Shown here piece after piece: positions 1 to 9,061 of a stretch of DNA of 64,000 bases. The first letter of the stretch is position 1; every line of letters starts with the position of its first letter. A program made the translations under genes and the position numbers. The notes under the pieces are model-generated. The model searched no databases. It was given only the letters and a program-made list of their open reading frames with translations, and was not told where the DNA came from. The DNA is from Desulforhopalus singaporensis (GTDB taxonomy: Bacteria > Desulfobacterota > Desulfobulbia > Desulfobulbales > Desulfocapsaceae): positions 21,351-85,350 of the forward strand of contig NZ_FNJI01000025.1 in assembly GCF_900104445.1 (NCBI RefSeq). Reading direction: 5' to 3'.

Positions 1-17
1 CGGGTTGAGAAGGTTTT

Positions 18-920
18 ATGAAGGATCTTGTGAAAAAAAACAACACCGGGTATCGACCGGTCAATAGCCGAAAACTTTTTGTGACAGATCTTGACGGGAC
101 GCTTCTGACCGACGGAAAAGTTATTCGGAAAACTGAAATCGACACCCTCGCAGCCCTGCAGGACAGGGATATCGTCACCGCGATCGCAACGGGACGGTCA
201 TTTTTTTCGTTCAATAAACTTGTGGCCGAGCTGCAGCAGAGTTCTGATACAAGCCCGCTGCCGGTCGACTACGTGATCTTTTCCACAGGGGCCGGTATCA
301 TGAATTTTCCCCGGAGAGATATTCTGAAGTCCTTTTCCCTGCCCCACGGTGATGTGGTGCGAGTCTGCGGTTTTCTGGAGATGCTTGGAATTGACTATAT
401 GGTGCAGCGCCCGGTGCCACAGACCAATCATTTCATCTATAAATCCTTTGGCGGGGAAAACCATGATTTTCAGACCAGGCTGGGGATCTATGGCGAATTC
501 GCTACTCCCCTGACAGATGAACTGCTCCTGCGCTTCGGTCCGGCCACCCAGGTGCTGGCAATAGTACCGGCGGAAAGTGGCCATCAGGCCGCGGCGAAGA
601 TCAAGGGGCAATTTCCCGAACTCAGTGTGATAAAGGCAACTTCTCCGCTTGATCATACGTCGATCTGGATTGAGATTTTTGCCCCGGAGGTAAACAAAAG
701 TACTGCAATAAACTGGCTTTGCGAAAATATCGGCCTCCATCGTCGTGGAGTTTGTGCGGTCGGCAACGATTATAACGACGAGGATATGCTGCGGTGGGCA
801 GGTATCAGTTTTGTCACCGAAAACACGCCTTCATCCCTTAAGGCCCTCTATGCAAACGTCGCCTCCAACAACGACGGAGGGGTTTCAGAGGCGGCTGCGT
901 CATGGCTCAAAATGACATAA
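18..920 (+). CDS. HAD-superfamily hydrolase, Cof/type IIB phosphatase
   Basis: Predicted cytosolic Mg-dependent phosphatase of the HAD type IIB (Cof-like) group, usually acting on sugar phosphates or other small phosphomonoesters. Motif I is seen as TDLDGTLLTDG near residue 23 (nucleophile and acid/base Asp), and motif IV as GNDYNDEDML near residue 250; the variable cap domain lies between them. At 300 residues it has the normal family length. The ATG has an AGAAGG box a few bases upstream. It begins only 17 bases into the window, so it may be the downstream member of an operon lying to the left. The exact substrate cannot be told from sequence. Family call is firm, substrate unknown. Confidence 0.85.
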   Translation: MKDLVKKNNTGYRPVNSRKLFVTDLDGTLLTDGKVIRKTEIDTLAALQDRDIVTAIATGRSFFSFNKLVAELQQSSDTSPLPVDYVIFSTGAGIMNFPRRDILKSFSLPHGDVVRVCGFLEMLGIDYMVQRPVPQTNHFIYKSFGGENHDFQTRLGIYGEFATPLTDELLLRFGPATQVLAIVPAESGHQAAAKIKGQFPELSVIKATSPLDHTSIWIEIFAPEVNKSTAINWLCENIGLHRRGVCAVGNDYNDEDMLRWAGISFVTENTPSSLKALYANVASNNDGGVSEAAASWLKMT

Positions 921-971
921 CCTGACAGGCAGGACCTTGTTGCGGCAAAAATCTGCGACAGGGCGAAAAAC

Positions 972-1166
972 ATGTTTGAAGAGACGGTAATCGGTGCATT
1001 TTTCGGTATTGTGCTCTATCTGATTGGAGGAGCAAGGGGTGCCAACAAGGTTTTCTGGCTGGTGATGGGAGTGGTGTTCGGTCCCTTTGCCCTGCCGTTT
1101 GTTTTTTTTGCCAACACTGATAAGGCAGGGTTGTCAGCCGATTTAAAAAAAGAGGAGAAAAGATGA
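972..1166 (+). CDS. Small two-helix membrane protein, unknown function
   Basis: A 64-residue protein with two hydrophobic helices (about residues 6-20 and 28-46) and a short charged tail rich in Lys and Glu, so probably an inner-membrane protein. I do not recognise a family. Its stop codon overlaps the start of the SIMPL-domain gene by four bases (ATGA), indicating translational coupling and a shared transcript. An AGGG box sits about eight bases before the ATG. It is kept because of the overlap and the clear membrane profile. Confidence 0.55.
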   Translation: MFEETVIGAFFGIVLYLIGGARGANKVFWLVMGVVFGPFALPFVFFANTDKAGLSADLKKEEKR

Positions 1167-1864
1167 TGAAAAAGCAATTGATCGCAATAATATTGGTTCT
1201 TCTTTGCCCGGTATTACTTCAGGCAAAGCAGGACGTTCCTTCCATCAAGGTTAATGGGACTGCGGTGCGCAAGGCAGTCCCCGACGAACTGCGCTGGAGA
1301 TTGACGATAAAAAGCGTTGACAACAGTGTCCCCGTTGTCTCGCAAAAACACGCCGAAGAGGTCGGGGCAACCCTTAAAGCGCTGGAAGAACTTGGCCAAA
1401 AAAGTGAGGACGTGCTGACTACGGGGATGCAATTGCGTGAAAACATGATATTTCGCAACAACACTAGGGTGCGGGAAGGATATCTGGCGCTTACCACCGT
1501 CACTTTTACCCAGAACCGGATAGAGGATTACCTGGCCTACTGGCTGCGGCTGGCGGAATTGACGAATCTGACCATCGAGCGAGTCGATTTCGCGGTGTCC
1601 AACCACAAGGAGATCGTCGATGAACTCAGGATAGAGGCACTGCTTGACGCCAGGCAGAAGGCTGAAAAACTTGTCCAGGCGGTTGGCGGACAACTGGAGG
1701 AACCGCTTGTCATCGAAGAGGTTCCAAATGGCATACAGGTAAAAGCGATGGGCAATGCGATGGCGGAATCCTATCGCAATGGTGGTGGCACGCCTCCTGT
1801 ATCTCCCGGAACAATAGAGATCGAGGCTCGGATTGCGGCTGTATTCAGAATGAGTAATTCATGA
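1163..1864 (+). CDS. SIMPL domain (DUF541) periplasmic protein
   Basis: Secreted protein of the SIMPL/DUF541 family (BP26/OMP28-like), whose members are periplasmic or outer-membrane associated and poorly understood. A signal peptide is visible at residues 1-21 (MMKKQ, hydrophobic core, cleavage after LLQA). The mature part has the family pattern of a beta-strand opening (SIKVNGTAVRKAVPDE) and a helical region with DARQKAEKLVQAVGG near residue 170. At 233 residues it has the usual length. The start is supported by a GAGGAG box just upstream and by overlap with the preceding small gene. Family assignment is good; role unknown. Confidence 0.8.
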   Translation: MMKKQLIAIILVLLCPVLLQAKQDVPSIKVNGTAVRKAVPDELRWRLTIKSVDNSVPVVSQKHAEEVGATLKALEELGQKSEDVLTTGMQLRENMIFRNNTRVREGYLALTTVTFTQNRIEDYLAYWLRLAELTNLTIERVDFAVSNHKEIVDELRIEALLDARQKAEKLVQAVGGQLEEPLVIEEVPNGIQVKAMGNAMAESYRNGGGTPPVSPGTIEIEARIAAVFRMSNS

Positions 1865-2374
1865 AAAAAAGTAAGTACAACCGTCAGAAAAGATGGCAGA
1901 AGAATAAAATAAATGGGTGGTGACTGGTTTCGTTCGGTCTCTTCACTACGGTGCAATGACTGACTGCAGGAGGTAAGAATATCTGTTTTCAATAGGTTAT
2001 ATGACAGGTAACGGAGGGGAGGGCGCGCTTTGGCGCTACCAGCTGCTGTGCCCCTGCCGGCTTTCTTTTTAAAAAGATCTCTGTTTGCAATTGCCTGGCC
2101 ATGTTGTTCAGGGTAAGATAGTGCGATTGTGCAGGGCCGGGAGGATAAAAGATTGATGTTTGACACCTGTTTACATCAGACAGCCTCTTGAAAAATACGT
2201 TTTTTTACTCACACCATGGAGCTTCTGTGGTACTGCTGAAGCAATAACCTGCCTGGTAGAAAGATAGCCCGGTAAGACTGTGCATCAGTTATTGCCGGGT
2301 GTTTTTATAGTTTAGGTAATACGAGCCGATTTTTCTGATGATGTCATTGTTCGATAAATTTAAAACTGGGTTAC
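1865..2374. other. 510-base intergenic region
   Basis: No convincing reading frame. The right part holds a terminator-like hairpin (listed separately) and a short GCTTC/GAAGC inverted repeat at 2221-2242. A G-rich stretch followed by a T-run (GCCGGCTTTC then T5) near 2060-2075 could be a weak second terminator. I recognise no riboswitch. Confidence 0.4.
2268..2307 (+). terminator. Rho-independent terminator-like hairpin
   Basis: CCCGGTAA at 2268-2275 pairs with TTGCCGGG at 2292-2299 (eight pairs including one G-U), followed by TGTTTTTATAG. It lies about 400 bases after the SIMPL gene and 70 before the GTPase gene, so it could end a transcript from the left or act as a leader terminator for the GTPase gene. 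Confidence 0.55.
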
Positions 2375-3724
2375 ATGATGAATGAAAAAGAACTGCAGAA
2401 GCAATTACAGACGAAGGTAAAGAAAAAACTTGAGCCGCTGTTTGCCAAATATAATATGGATTTTGCCGGGATCGATGCGAGCCTGAAATGGAAGCCGCTG
2501 GTGTTGATCATAGGCAATTACAGTTCCGGTAAATCCACGCTTATCAATGAACTGGTCGGGCAGCAGATCCAGAGGGTCGGTCAGGCCCCGACCGACGATT
2601 CCTTTACCGTCATCACCGCCGGCGGCGGTTCCGATTATGTAGAGATTCCCGGCTCCACCCTGGTAAACGACGAGAATCTGCCGTTTGGACATTTTAAATC
2701 GTATGGTGAAAAACTTATTTCCCATATCTGCATGAAGCAGATCAACAGTCCGCTGCTCGAAAATATGGCGATTATCGACAGCCCGGGAATGCTCGACGCG
2801 ACCAGCGAGAAAGATCGCGGTTACAATTATCTTGAAGTTCTCGGCGAATTAGCCAAGCTGTCCGATCTGATCGTGCTGATGTTTGATCCGCATAAGGCCG
2901 GTACCATTAAGGAATCCTATGAGGTGATCCGCAACACCCTTCCTGAAAAATCAGGAGAACACCGTATCGTGTTTGTCATGAGCAGGATCGACGAATGCGA
3001 CAACCTCAGCGATTTCACCAGATCTTACGGTACGCTTTGCTGGAACATGTCGCAGATGACCGGGAGAAAAGATATTCCCCATGTCTACCTGACCTATTCT
3101 CCTTCAGCTGTCAATCCCGACTCCGTCGCCGAGGGATGGCCCCAGGAGAGGGATGAGTTGATAGCCAAAATAACCCAGGCCTCCGGGTTTCGCATCAACC
3201 ATATCCTGGAGGATATCGACAGGCAGGTCAACGAGGTCGAGCTGGTTGCGGAAACTGTCAATGAGTTTTTGAAAAAGGCCGGCAAGGTATTTAGAAAATT
3301 TACCAATATCACGGTGGCCATCGCCCTGGTACTCTTCTTCTTCGGCGATCTGGTGCTAAATTCGATTCTCGGTTTTCCCGAAAGCACCCTGATAGCATCC
3401 ATCAGAACCAGCCAGTTTGGTCTTGTCAACCTGGTTATTCCTCTTGTGCTCTGCGTTGCCACCCTCGTGGTCGGGGCCTTGGGCTTCAGCAGGATAGCCT
3501 TTAAGCAGCTCCAGAAAAAAACACTGGCCAACTGTCGTTCGCTGGTGAAGTTGGACAGCGACTACCGCAAGAATCTGTGGGCGAAGATGGAAGTTAAGAT
3601 TATTGAGAATATCAAGGGGATGAAGGTTAAGGACTTATGGACTGGATATGGCAGAAGTTACAATAAAATACAGAACTTTCTGCAGAATGATCTGAAACGC
3701 TACTATGAAAAAATTGTGACCTGA
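2375..3724 (+). CDS. Dynamin-family (EHD-like) membrane GTPase
   Basis: Predicted large GTPase of the dynamin/EHD superfamily that hydrolyses GTP while remodelling or tethering membrane. The P-loop is GNYSSGKSTLINELVG near residues 49-64, a switch-I-like threonine region follows (APTDDSFTVI), G3 is DSPGMLD near residue 134, and G4 is SRIDE near residue 210. A helical region is followed by two hydrophobic segments at about residues 309-330 and 347-370, then a basic helical tail, so it is probably anchored in the inner membrane. It is 449 residues and stands alone between two terminators. Three closely spaced ATGs leave the start uncertain by a few codons. Cellular role is unknown. Confidence 0.8.
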   Translation: MMNEKELQKQLQTKVKKKLEPLFAKYNMDFAGIDASLKWKPLVLIIGNYSSGKSTLINELVGQQIQRVGQAPTDDSFTVITAGGGSDYVEIPGSTLVNDENLPFGHFKSYGEKLISHICMKQINSPLLENMAIIDSPGMLDATSEKDRGYNYLEVLGELAKLSDLIVLMFDPHKAGTIKESYEVIRNTLPEKSGEHRIVFVMSRIDECDNLSDFTRSYGTLCWNMSQMTGRKDIPHVYLTYSPSAVNPDSVAEGWPQERDELIAKITQASGFRINHILEDIDRQVNEVELVAETVNEFLKKAGKVFRKFTNITVAIALVLFFFGDLVLNSILGFPESTLIASIRTSQFGLVNLVIPLVLCVATLVVGALGFSRIAFKQLQKKTLANCRSLVKLDSDYRKNLWAKMEVKIIENIKGMKVKDLWTGYGRSYNKIQNFLQNDLKRYYEKIVT

Positions 3725-3753
3725 TCAGCTGGTCTCTCATAGACGACAGAACA

Positions 3754-3799
3754 GACGGCCCGGCAAACGAACCTACTCGTTTTCCGGGCCGTCTTGTTT
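3754..3799. terminator. Bidirectional terminator between convergent genes
   Basis: Perfect 10-bp inverted repeat GACGGCCCGG (3754-3763) / CCGGGCCGTC (3784-3793), followed by TTGTTTAAAA. It separates the GTPase gene (+) from the convergent DUF3683 oxidoreductase gene (-) and can serve both. Confidence 0.8.
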
Positions 3800-3853
3800 A
3801 AAAGCTCCGGGAGAACTTTTCATATCCGGGGCGGCCAGCCTATTCAGGGTTGA

Positions 3854-6800
3854 TTAGAATGTGACTTTTTCCGATTTCTTGACCATTTCCGCCACCTCTT
3901 TCTTCCAGTTCTTTCCACTTATCGATTCCGCCAGCAGAACCGTCATATGTTTCGGTTCCACGTGCATATCGGGATTTCGTCCCAATCCGGACAGGCAGGA
4001 GGGGCAGTTGGTGGCTATCACCAGTTTTTCGTTTTCCCCCTTGGCGTTGCTGATCGATTCACGCTTTCGGTTTCTCATGGCGTGGGAGATATCAGGACGC
4101 GAGATCGCCATGGTGCCGGCCTCGGAACAACAGTTGGGGACCACTTCGACGTTGTGATAAAACCGTTTCAGCAACACGGAACCGTTGCCGTCGAAAGAAT
4201 CGTGACATGGAGCGTGGTAGAGAATTCTCTGATCGGCTTTGTCCTGGTACTGCCAGTTGGTGTTTTCAAGGACAAAGGCGGAAATATCCTCAATTTTACA
4301 ATCAAATATTTCGTCGCCGCCGATATCCAAAAGCGATTCCCGGCAGGTCCCGCAGCTTACCAGGAGGCCGTCGAAGACGATATAGCCGAGCATGTCCCGT
4401 ATCTGTGAGAGAATGATGGTATCCCTTAAGCTGATGTCCGCAGCCATTTTCTTCTTTGCGTTAACCTTGGCCGGAAAACCGCAGCAGAGATAGGACGGTG
4501 GCAGGATTGTCCTGATATTGTTTTTGGCCAAAAGGAAGATAGACGCCAACGCGACATCGGTATAGAGGCGTTCAGACCCACAACCGGGAAAATAGAATAC
4601 AGTCTTGTCGATCGTTCCTTCAGGCATAATCATCAAGGCTTCGTTTTCCTCATAGGGAGGGAGAAAAGCCGCCAGCGGTTCGGAAGCCGGTTTACTCATG
4701 GGCGATTTCAGCATTCCCGTAAGTTTCGACTCCTTCGCCTTTGCCCGTTCCGGAAGCTTGCTGTACAGCTTGGTGCCGGTTCTTTGCAGCGAGCCCCCCC
4801 ATTTGATTACCGATTGCCGAAAAATCGAGTTGAAGCTGATATTTCTGCTGTTGAGGTAGCTCAGGGTTAGTTTTGTCGCCGGCGCGCTGTTCTTATAGCC
4901 GAGGGCGCTCAGCATGTCTCTTTCGAGGATAGATACCTCTGCGGTGTCTATGTCCACCGGACAGGGAGCCAGACACTTGCCGCACATGGTGCAGTGGTCG
5001 GCGATTTCCTCAAGGTTCTTAAGCTGCTCGAATCGGGGCAGGTGACAGCGCTGCATGTCGTAGAGCAGGGCCTCGATCAGCGAGCCGATCACCATGTTCT
5101 TGTTTCTCGGATGGAAAAAGATATTGCTTCCGGGATGATAGACACAGCAGGCCGGCATGCACTTGCCGCACCTGATACATTTTGAAATTTTTGATGAGAG
5201 TTCAGCCAGGGAACCATACTGGAGAATCTTGGCTTCAAGCTCAAGAAGATTGAAGGATGGCGTGAAAACCTTGTCGATTATCCGTGGATCTTTCAACATT
5301 CCCGGATTCATTATTGCCCCTGGATCGACTTCTTTTCTGTAATCGGAGAGAGCCTGGAGTTTCTGATCGTCGAGAAACTTCATCTTGGTTATACCGATGC
5401 CGTGTTCTCCGCTGACTGCGCCGCCAAGCTCCACCGCCTTGGCCATGACGTCCTCGGCAGTCTTTTCGGCACGTTTCATCATTTCCCTGTCGTTGGAAAA
5501 TACCGGAATATTGACATGGTTGTTGCCGTCACCCGCGTGCATGTGGGTGGCAATGATGATTCTTTTTGATCTCACCTCGGTAAAGATCTGTTCAATATCG
5601 CTGCTTACCTTCTTGTAGCCGCTGAAAAGTTCCAGGAGGTCGCTCATCAGTTTCTTGATGTGCACCTCGTGGCGAACAGATTCTGTGGTTCTGAGGGTCA
5701 GCGCTTGGAGGGTGTTCTGGCACAGCTCTTCTGCTTTGGGGATTTTTGCCTCGAGCCAGTCTGGATCTTCAATGGGTTCGGCGGTTTCAAGATATTGTTG
5801 GATCTGATGGATAAACTGCTCTTTGTTGTAAATATCCTCTTCAATATTGTACTGGTCGATGAACCGGGTAAACTCTGCCAGCGCATGCAGAGGGAGCACG
5901 ATATCTTCATTGAGCTTGAAGGCGTTGGTTCGCGCGGCAATGGCCCCGAGGCGTTTTCGGTCTCTCCAGAACCGCTCTGCTTCGTCAGCGTCCTGAGCGC
6001 TGAAAAGTTCAGTGTTCCGGTAATGTTCAAGCAGTTTTTCCAGTCGTGACTTGCCCCTTTGGATCTGGTCGCTGTTATGGGCGACCATATCGATGAGAAG
6101 TACCGCCTTCGGACGCTCGCTCCTGGCTGCCTTGAATTTATACTTGATGGCCTTTATGTACTCTTCATCGAAGTGCTCAAGAGCCATCAGCGCTTCTTCT
6201 TGGCCGTTGGAAAATTCTTCGGAGATTTCAACTATCACCCGGCTGGCTTCATCCATATCTTCACCGTAGAATTCGAGACAGAAGGTCATCTTTTTCTCAT
6301 ATTCACGGTAGAGGACGAACTCCCCGGAGGTTATAACGCCGTCGGTTCCCTCTTTCTGAAAGCCCGGCAAGCCGTTCAGGGCTTTGTTGGTTATGTCTTT
6401 CCACAAACCCTTTTTGCGTATCTCGGTACCGGAGAGATTGATATTCCTGAGCACCCGGCCGGATGAGTCGACGACCTGAAAGTTGACGTTGTCCTCCGGG
6501 AGGATTTTGCGCATCGGGTGGTTTATACGCCGCACGGTGAGGAGATCGTGCCCGGGCATGGCGATGTTGTAGGAAAGTATGTTGTCGATGGCCGTTCCCC
6601 AGAGAACGGCTGTCTTACCGCCGGAGTTTTCGGCAATATTGCCGCCGATGGTGGACGCCCAGGCGCTTGTCGGGTCGGTCGCAAATATCAGCCCGTGGCT
6701 GGTTGCATGGCGCATCGCATCGGAGGTGACGACCCCGGCTTCCAGTTTTAATGTTGGAACTTTTTCCCCGCCGTTCAGGTGGGAAAACTCTTCGTAGCGG

Positions 6801-7492
6801 ATGTCATGAATCTTGGTCAGTTTTTCGGTGTTGATGATGACGCAGTCGTTTTCCACTGGCACGGCTCCGCCGGTAAGTCCTGTCCCTCCTCCCCTGGGGA
6901 TGATTTTTAACCCCAGGTCGGCAACAGCCCGCATCAGTGGCGGCACCTGTTCTTCGGACGAGGGGCGCAGCACGGCAAGGGGGAGGAAAAGTCTCCAGTC
7001 GGTTGCGTCGGTCGCGTGGCTGATCAGGCTGAAGGGATCGAAATTGACATTCTCCTTGCCGATGATAGGGCCGAATTTCCTCATCATTGTGTGGCGTTTT
7101 GCCGGAACCCTGGCGATGATGTTGCGCAACAGTTCGAGCCGGTCCCTGCATATATCAATCAGCCGGACAACTTTGTTGCTGCGTTCCATGCCCACTCTGC
7201 TTATCTTTGCCGCCTTTTCGATGATATCGAGATCTTCCTTTGCCGTCTTGAAAAACTGATTGCGCCGTGAAGGTGAATTCAGCAATTCCTGAAACAGGAA
7301 CGGGTTTCTCTTGAGGATAAAAAGGTCGCCCATGAAGCGCATTACCAGGCGCGCGGATCTCCCTGTAATTCTTTGACTTCTGAGCTCTTCGAGGTCTTCC
7401 CACACTTCTGGGCCGAAGAGCATGTTGACGATGAGTTTATCATCTGCAGAAGTGAAATTGTACGGTATCTCCCGGTAACTTTTTGCTTTCAT
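3854..7492 (-). CDS. DUF3683/FAD-linked oxidase/Fe-S oxidoreductase fusion (GlcDF/Dld-like)
   Basis: A 1212-residue flavin and iron-sulfur dehydrogenase related to D-lactate/glycolate oxidases. In order: DUF3683 N-terminal domain (about 1-130); FAD-binding type 4 domain with IPRGGGTGLTGGAVP near 195-210; FAD-oxidase C-terminal domain including SGEHGIGITKMKFL near 690; two [4Fe-4S] motifs (CIRCGKCMPACC, CTMCGKCLAPCP) near 785 and 847; and two CCG cysteine-rich modules (YFPGCGSERL, LCCGFPAK, SCGTC, APCHDSFDG, CCSEAGTM) of the heterodisulfide-reductase B/GlcF type. Fusions of this kind are widespread in proteobacteria but their substrate is not firmly known; a 2-hydroxyacid is likely. It is monocistronic. 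Its intactness contrasts with the decayed glcD-like gene at 15.3-15.9 kb. Confidence 0.88.
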   Translation of the reverse strand: MKAKSYREIPYNFTSADDKLIVNMLFGPEVWEDLEELRSQRITGRSARLVMRFMGDLFILKRNPFLFQELLNSPSRRNQFFKTAKEDLDIIEKAAKISRVGMERSNKVVRLIDICRDRLELLRNIIARVPAKRHTMMRKFGPIIGKENVNFDPFSLISHATDATDWRLFLPLAVLRPSSEEQVPPLMRAVADLGLKIIPRGGGTGLTGGAVPVENDCVIINTEKLTKIHDIRYEEFSHLNGGEKVPTLKLEAGVVTSDAMRHATSHGLIFATDPTSAWASTIGGNIAENSGGKTAVLWGTAIDNILSYNIAMPGHDLLTVRRINHPMRKILPEDNVNFQVVDSSGRVLRNINLSGTEIRKKGLWKDITNKALNGLPGFQKEGTDGVITSGEFVLYREYEKKMTFCLEFYGEDMDEASRVIVEISEEFSNGQEEALMALEHFDEEYIKAIKYKFKAARSERPKAVLLIDMVAHNSDQIQRGKSRLEKLLEHYRNTELFSAQDADEAERFWRDRKRLGAIAARTNAFKLNEDIVLPLHALAEFTRFIDQYNIEEDIYNKEQFIHQIQQYLETAEPIEDPDWLEAKIPKAEELCQNTLQALTLRTTESVRHEVHIKKLMSDLLELFSGYKKVSSDIEQIFTEVRSKRIIIATHMHAGDGNNHVNIPVFSNDREMMKRAEKTAEDVMAKAVELGGAVSGEHGIGITKMKFLDDQKLQALSDYRKEVDPGAIMNPGMLKDPRIIDKVFTPSFNLLELEAKILQYGSLAELSSKISKCIRCGKCMPACCVYHPGSNIFFHPRNKNMVIGSLIEALLYDMQRCHLPRFEQLKNLEEIADHCTMCGKCLAPCPVDIDTAEVSILERDMLSALGYKNSAPATKLTLSYLNSRNISFNSIFRQSVIKWGGSLQRTGTKLYSKLPERAKAKESKLTGMLKSPMSKPASEPLAAFLPPYEENEALMIMPEGTIDKTVFYFPGCGSERLYTDVALASIFLLAKNNIRTILPPSYLCCGFPAKVNAKKKMAADISLRDTIILSQIRDMLGYIVFDGLLVSCGTCRESLLDIGGDEIFDCKIEDISAFVLENTNWQYQDKADQRILYHAPCHDSFDGNGSVLLKRFYHNVEVVPNCCSEAGTMAISRPDISHAMRNRKRESISNAKGENEKLVIATNCPSCLSGLGRNPDMHVEPKHMTVLLAESISGKNWKKEVAEMVKKSEKVTF

Positions 7493-7761
7493 GACTTAAT
7501 ATTACCAACTGAGGAATTTAAAAAATGGCTGATTTCTGTTACTTGTTGTTCCCTGAGCCTGTGTTCTGCCCATTGCTGACTGTTGGTGGTTGCTGCTGGA
7601 CTACATCCAGGGGCGGACGGGTGAATGAACTCCCGGTTCTTAGAGAGTGCTCCTTGTTGAATGAGGCGCACTGACTTTAACACCATTTTTTGAGCAAAGA
7701 AAGACATTCTACTACCTCAGTAAAGAATTGCGAGCGTTTTGTTGTCTCAGGGGGTGATATC

Positions 7762-8922
7762 GTGAATGGTTCGGAGTTGTCGCTGTTTTCGGTTGCTTTA
7801 GCCGCTTTCTCGTGCGGTCTGTTTCTCTGGTCCGGCAGTACCAACATGAGGCGTCTTGGTGACCATGGATGCCGGGACAGTGCATCTGGTCCCAAGGTCT
7901 CCGTGGTGGTGCCTGTCTGCAATGAGGAAGAAAACGTTGAACAAGGGCTGCGTTCGTTGCTGGATCAGGATTATGAAAACCTCGAAATAATTGTGGTCAA
8001 CGATCGCTCCGAGGATCGTACCGCCGAGATTCTTGCGCGGATGCAGGCGACACGACCAGGATTTTCAACGGTTACCATACATGACCTGCCGGACAAGTGG
8101 ATTGGCAAGTCGCACGCTTTGTGGACGGGGGCGAAAAGGGCAAGCGGAACCGTTCTTCTTTTTACCGACGGCGATGTGCAGCTGGAACCGACGGCTGTAA
8201 CCAGGGCTGTCAGCTATATGGAAAAGAAAAAACTCGATCATCTGTGCCTTACGTTTAAAAATATCTCAAAAGGGTGGTTGCTCAACAGTATGATAGTTGA
8301 GATGACCATAGGGCTTTTTCTTCTCTTCAGGCCGTGGAGCGTGTCCAGAAGAGACAGCTCCGCGTTTATGGGGGTAGGAGCCTTCAATATGATTCGTGGT
8401 TGCGTCTACCGTGAGATTGGTGGACATAAAAGGATAAGGATGCACCCGATCGACGATGTGATGCTCGGGAAAATTGTAAAGCGGGCAGGGTATCGACAGG
8501 ACTGCCTCATCGGCGACCATTTTGTTCTGGTTCCCTGGTATCGTTCGGTGCGTGAGATGTGTCGGGGGCTTGAAAAAAACGTCTTTGCACTCGCCCATTA
8601 CCGGGTCTGGCTGACCGCTCTGGTGTTGATGTTGATCGGATGTATCGCATTGGTGCCGGTACTCCTGGTGACAGCAGAAAACTCTGAACTGCTGTTTGTG
8701 TGCAGTATAATAACCGGGACAAGGCTGGTGATATTTTACAAAGCGTTACGGATGCAGCTTCTGCCCCGCTGGTATCTGGCAGGGGCGCTGGTCACTCCCT
8801 TTATCTCTTTTTATATCGTAGCCGGGTCGATGATTGTGACCCTGCGCGCAAAAGGGATAGTCTGGCGCACCAGACACTACCCGCTGCATCTCTTGAAAGA
8901 GTCGGAACCATTGCTGTTCTGA
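7762..8922 (+). CDS. Family 2 membrane glycosyltransferase
   Basis: Inverting GT-A glycosyltransferase with membrane segments, similar in layout to CrtQ/HpnB-like enzymes that modify lipid acceptors. A hydrophobic N-terminal helix is followed by VSVVVPVCNEEENV, NDRSEDRT, the metal-binding FTDGDVQLEP, an acceptor-region motif FMGVGAFNMIRG and the catalytic-type PIDDVMLGK. Three or four C-terminal hydrophobic segments (about residues 275-375, counted from this start) suggest inner-membrane location. A TTG in frame at 7690 would lengthen it, but the GTG at 7762 has an AGGGGG box (7749-7754) at good spacing, so I chose it. Divergent from the DUF3683 gene. Sugar donor and acceptor unknown. Confidence 0.8.
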   Translation: MNGSELSLFSVALAAFSCGLFLWSGSTNMRRLGDHGCRDSASGPKVSVVVPVCNEEENVEQGLRSLLDQDYENLEIIVVNDRSEDRTAEILARMQATRPGFSTVTIHDLPDKWIGKSHALWTGAKRASGTVLLFTDGDVQLEPTAVTRAVSYMEKKKLDHLCLTFKNISKGWLLNSMIVEMTIGLFLLFRPWSVSRRDSSAFMGVGAFNMIRGCVYREIGGHKRIRMHPIDDVMLGKIVKRAGYRQDCLIGDHFVLVPWYRSVREMCRGLEKNVFALAHYRVWLTALVLMLIGCIALVPVLLVTAENSELLFVCSIITGTRLVIFYKALRMQLLPRWYLAGALVTPFISFYIVAGSMIVTLRAKGIVWRTRHYPLHLLKESEPLLF

Positions 8923-9061
8923 TATGTTCGGCCGGAAGCGGAAAATAATCTGTAAAAACTGGATTTTTCTCTGGATCGGCCCGATAATAAGGCATGACGG
9001 CGCAGGATTTTGGCGGTTGCGGTAACGGCAATAAAAAAACAGGAGGGGAGGTGATAACAGT

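Noticed and set aside
7489..7707. 72-codon minus-strand frame in the divergent region before the glycosyltransferase
   Set aside because: It overlaps the start of the DUF3683 gene and the putative promoter, and its composition is not protein-like.
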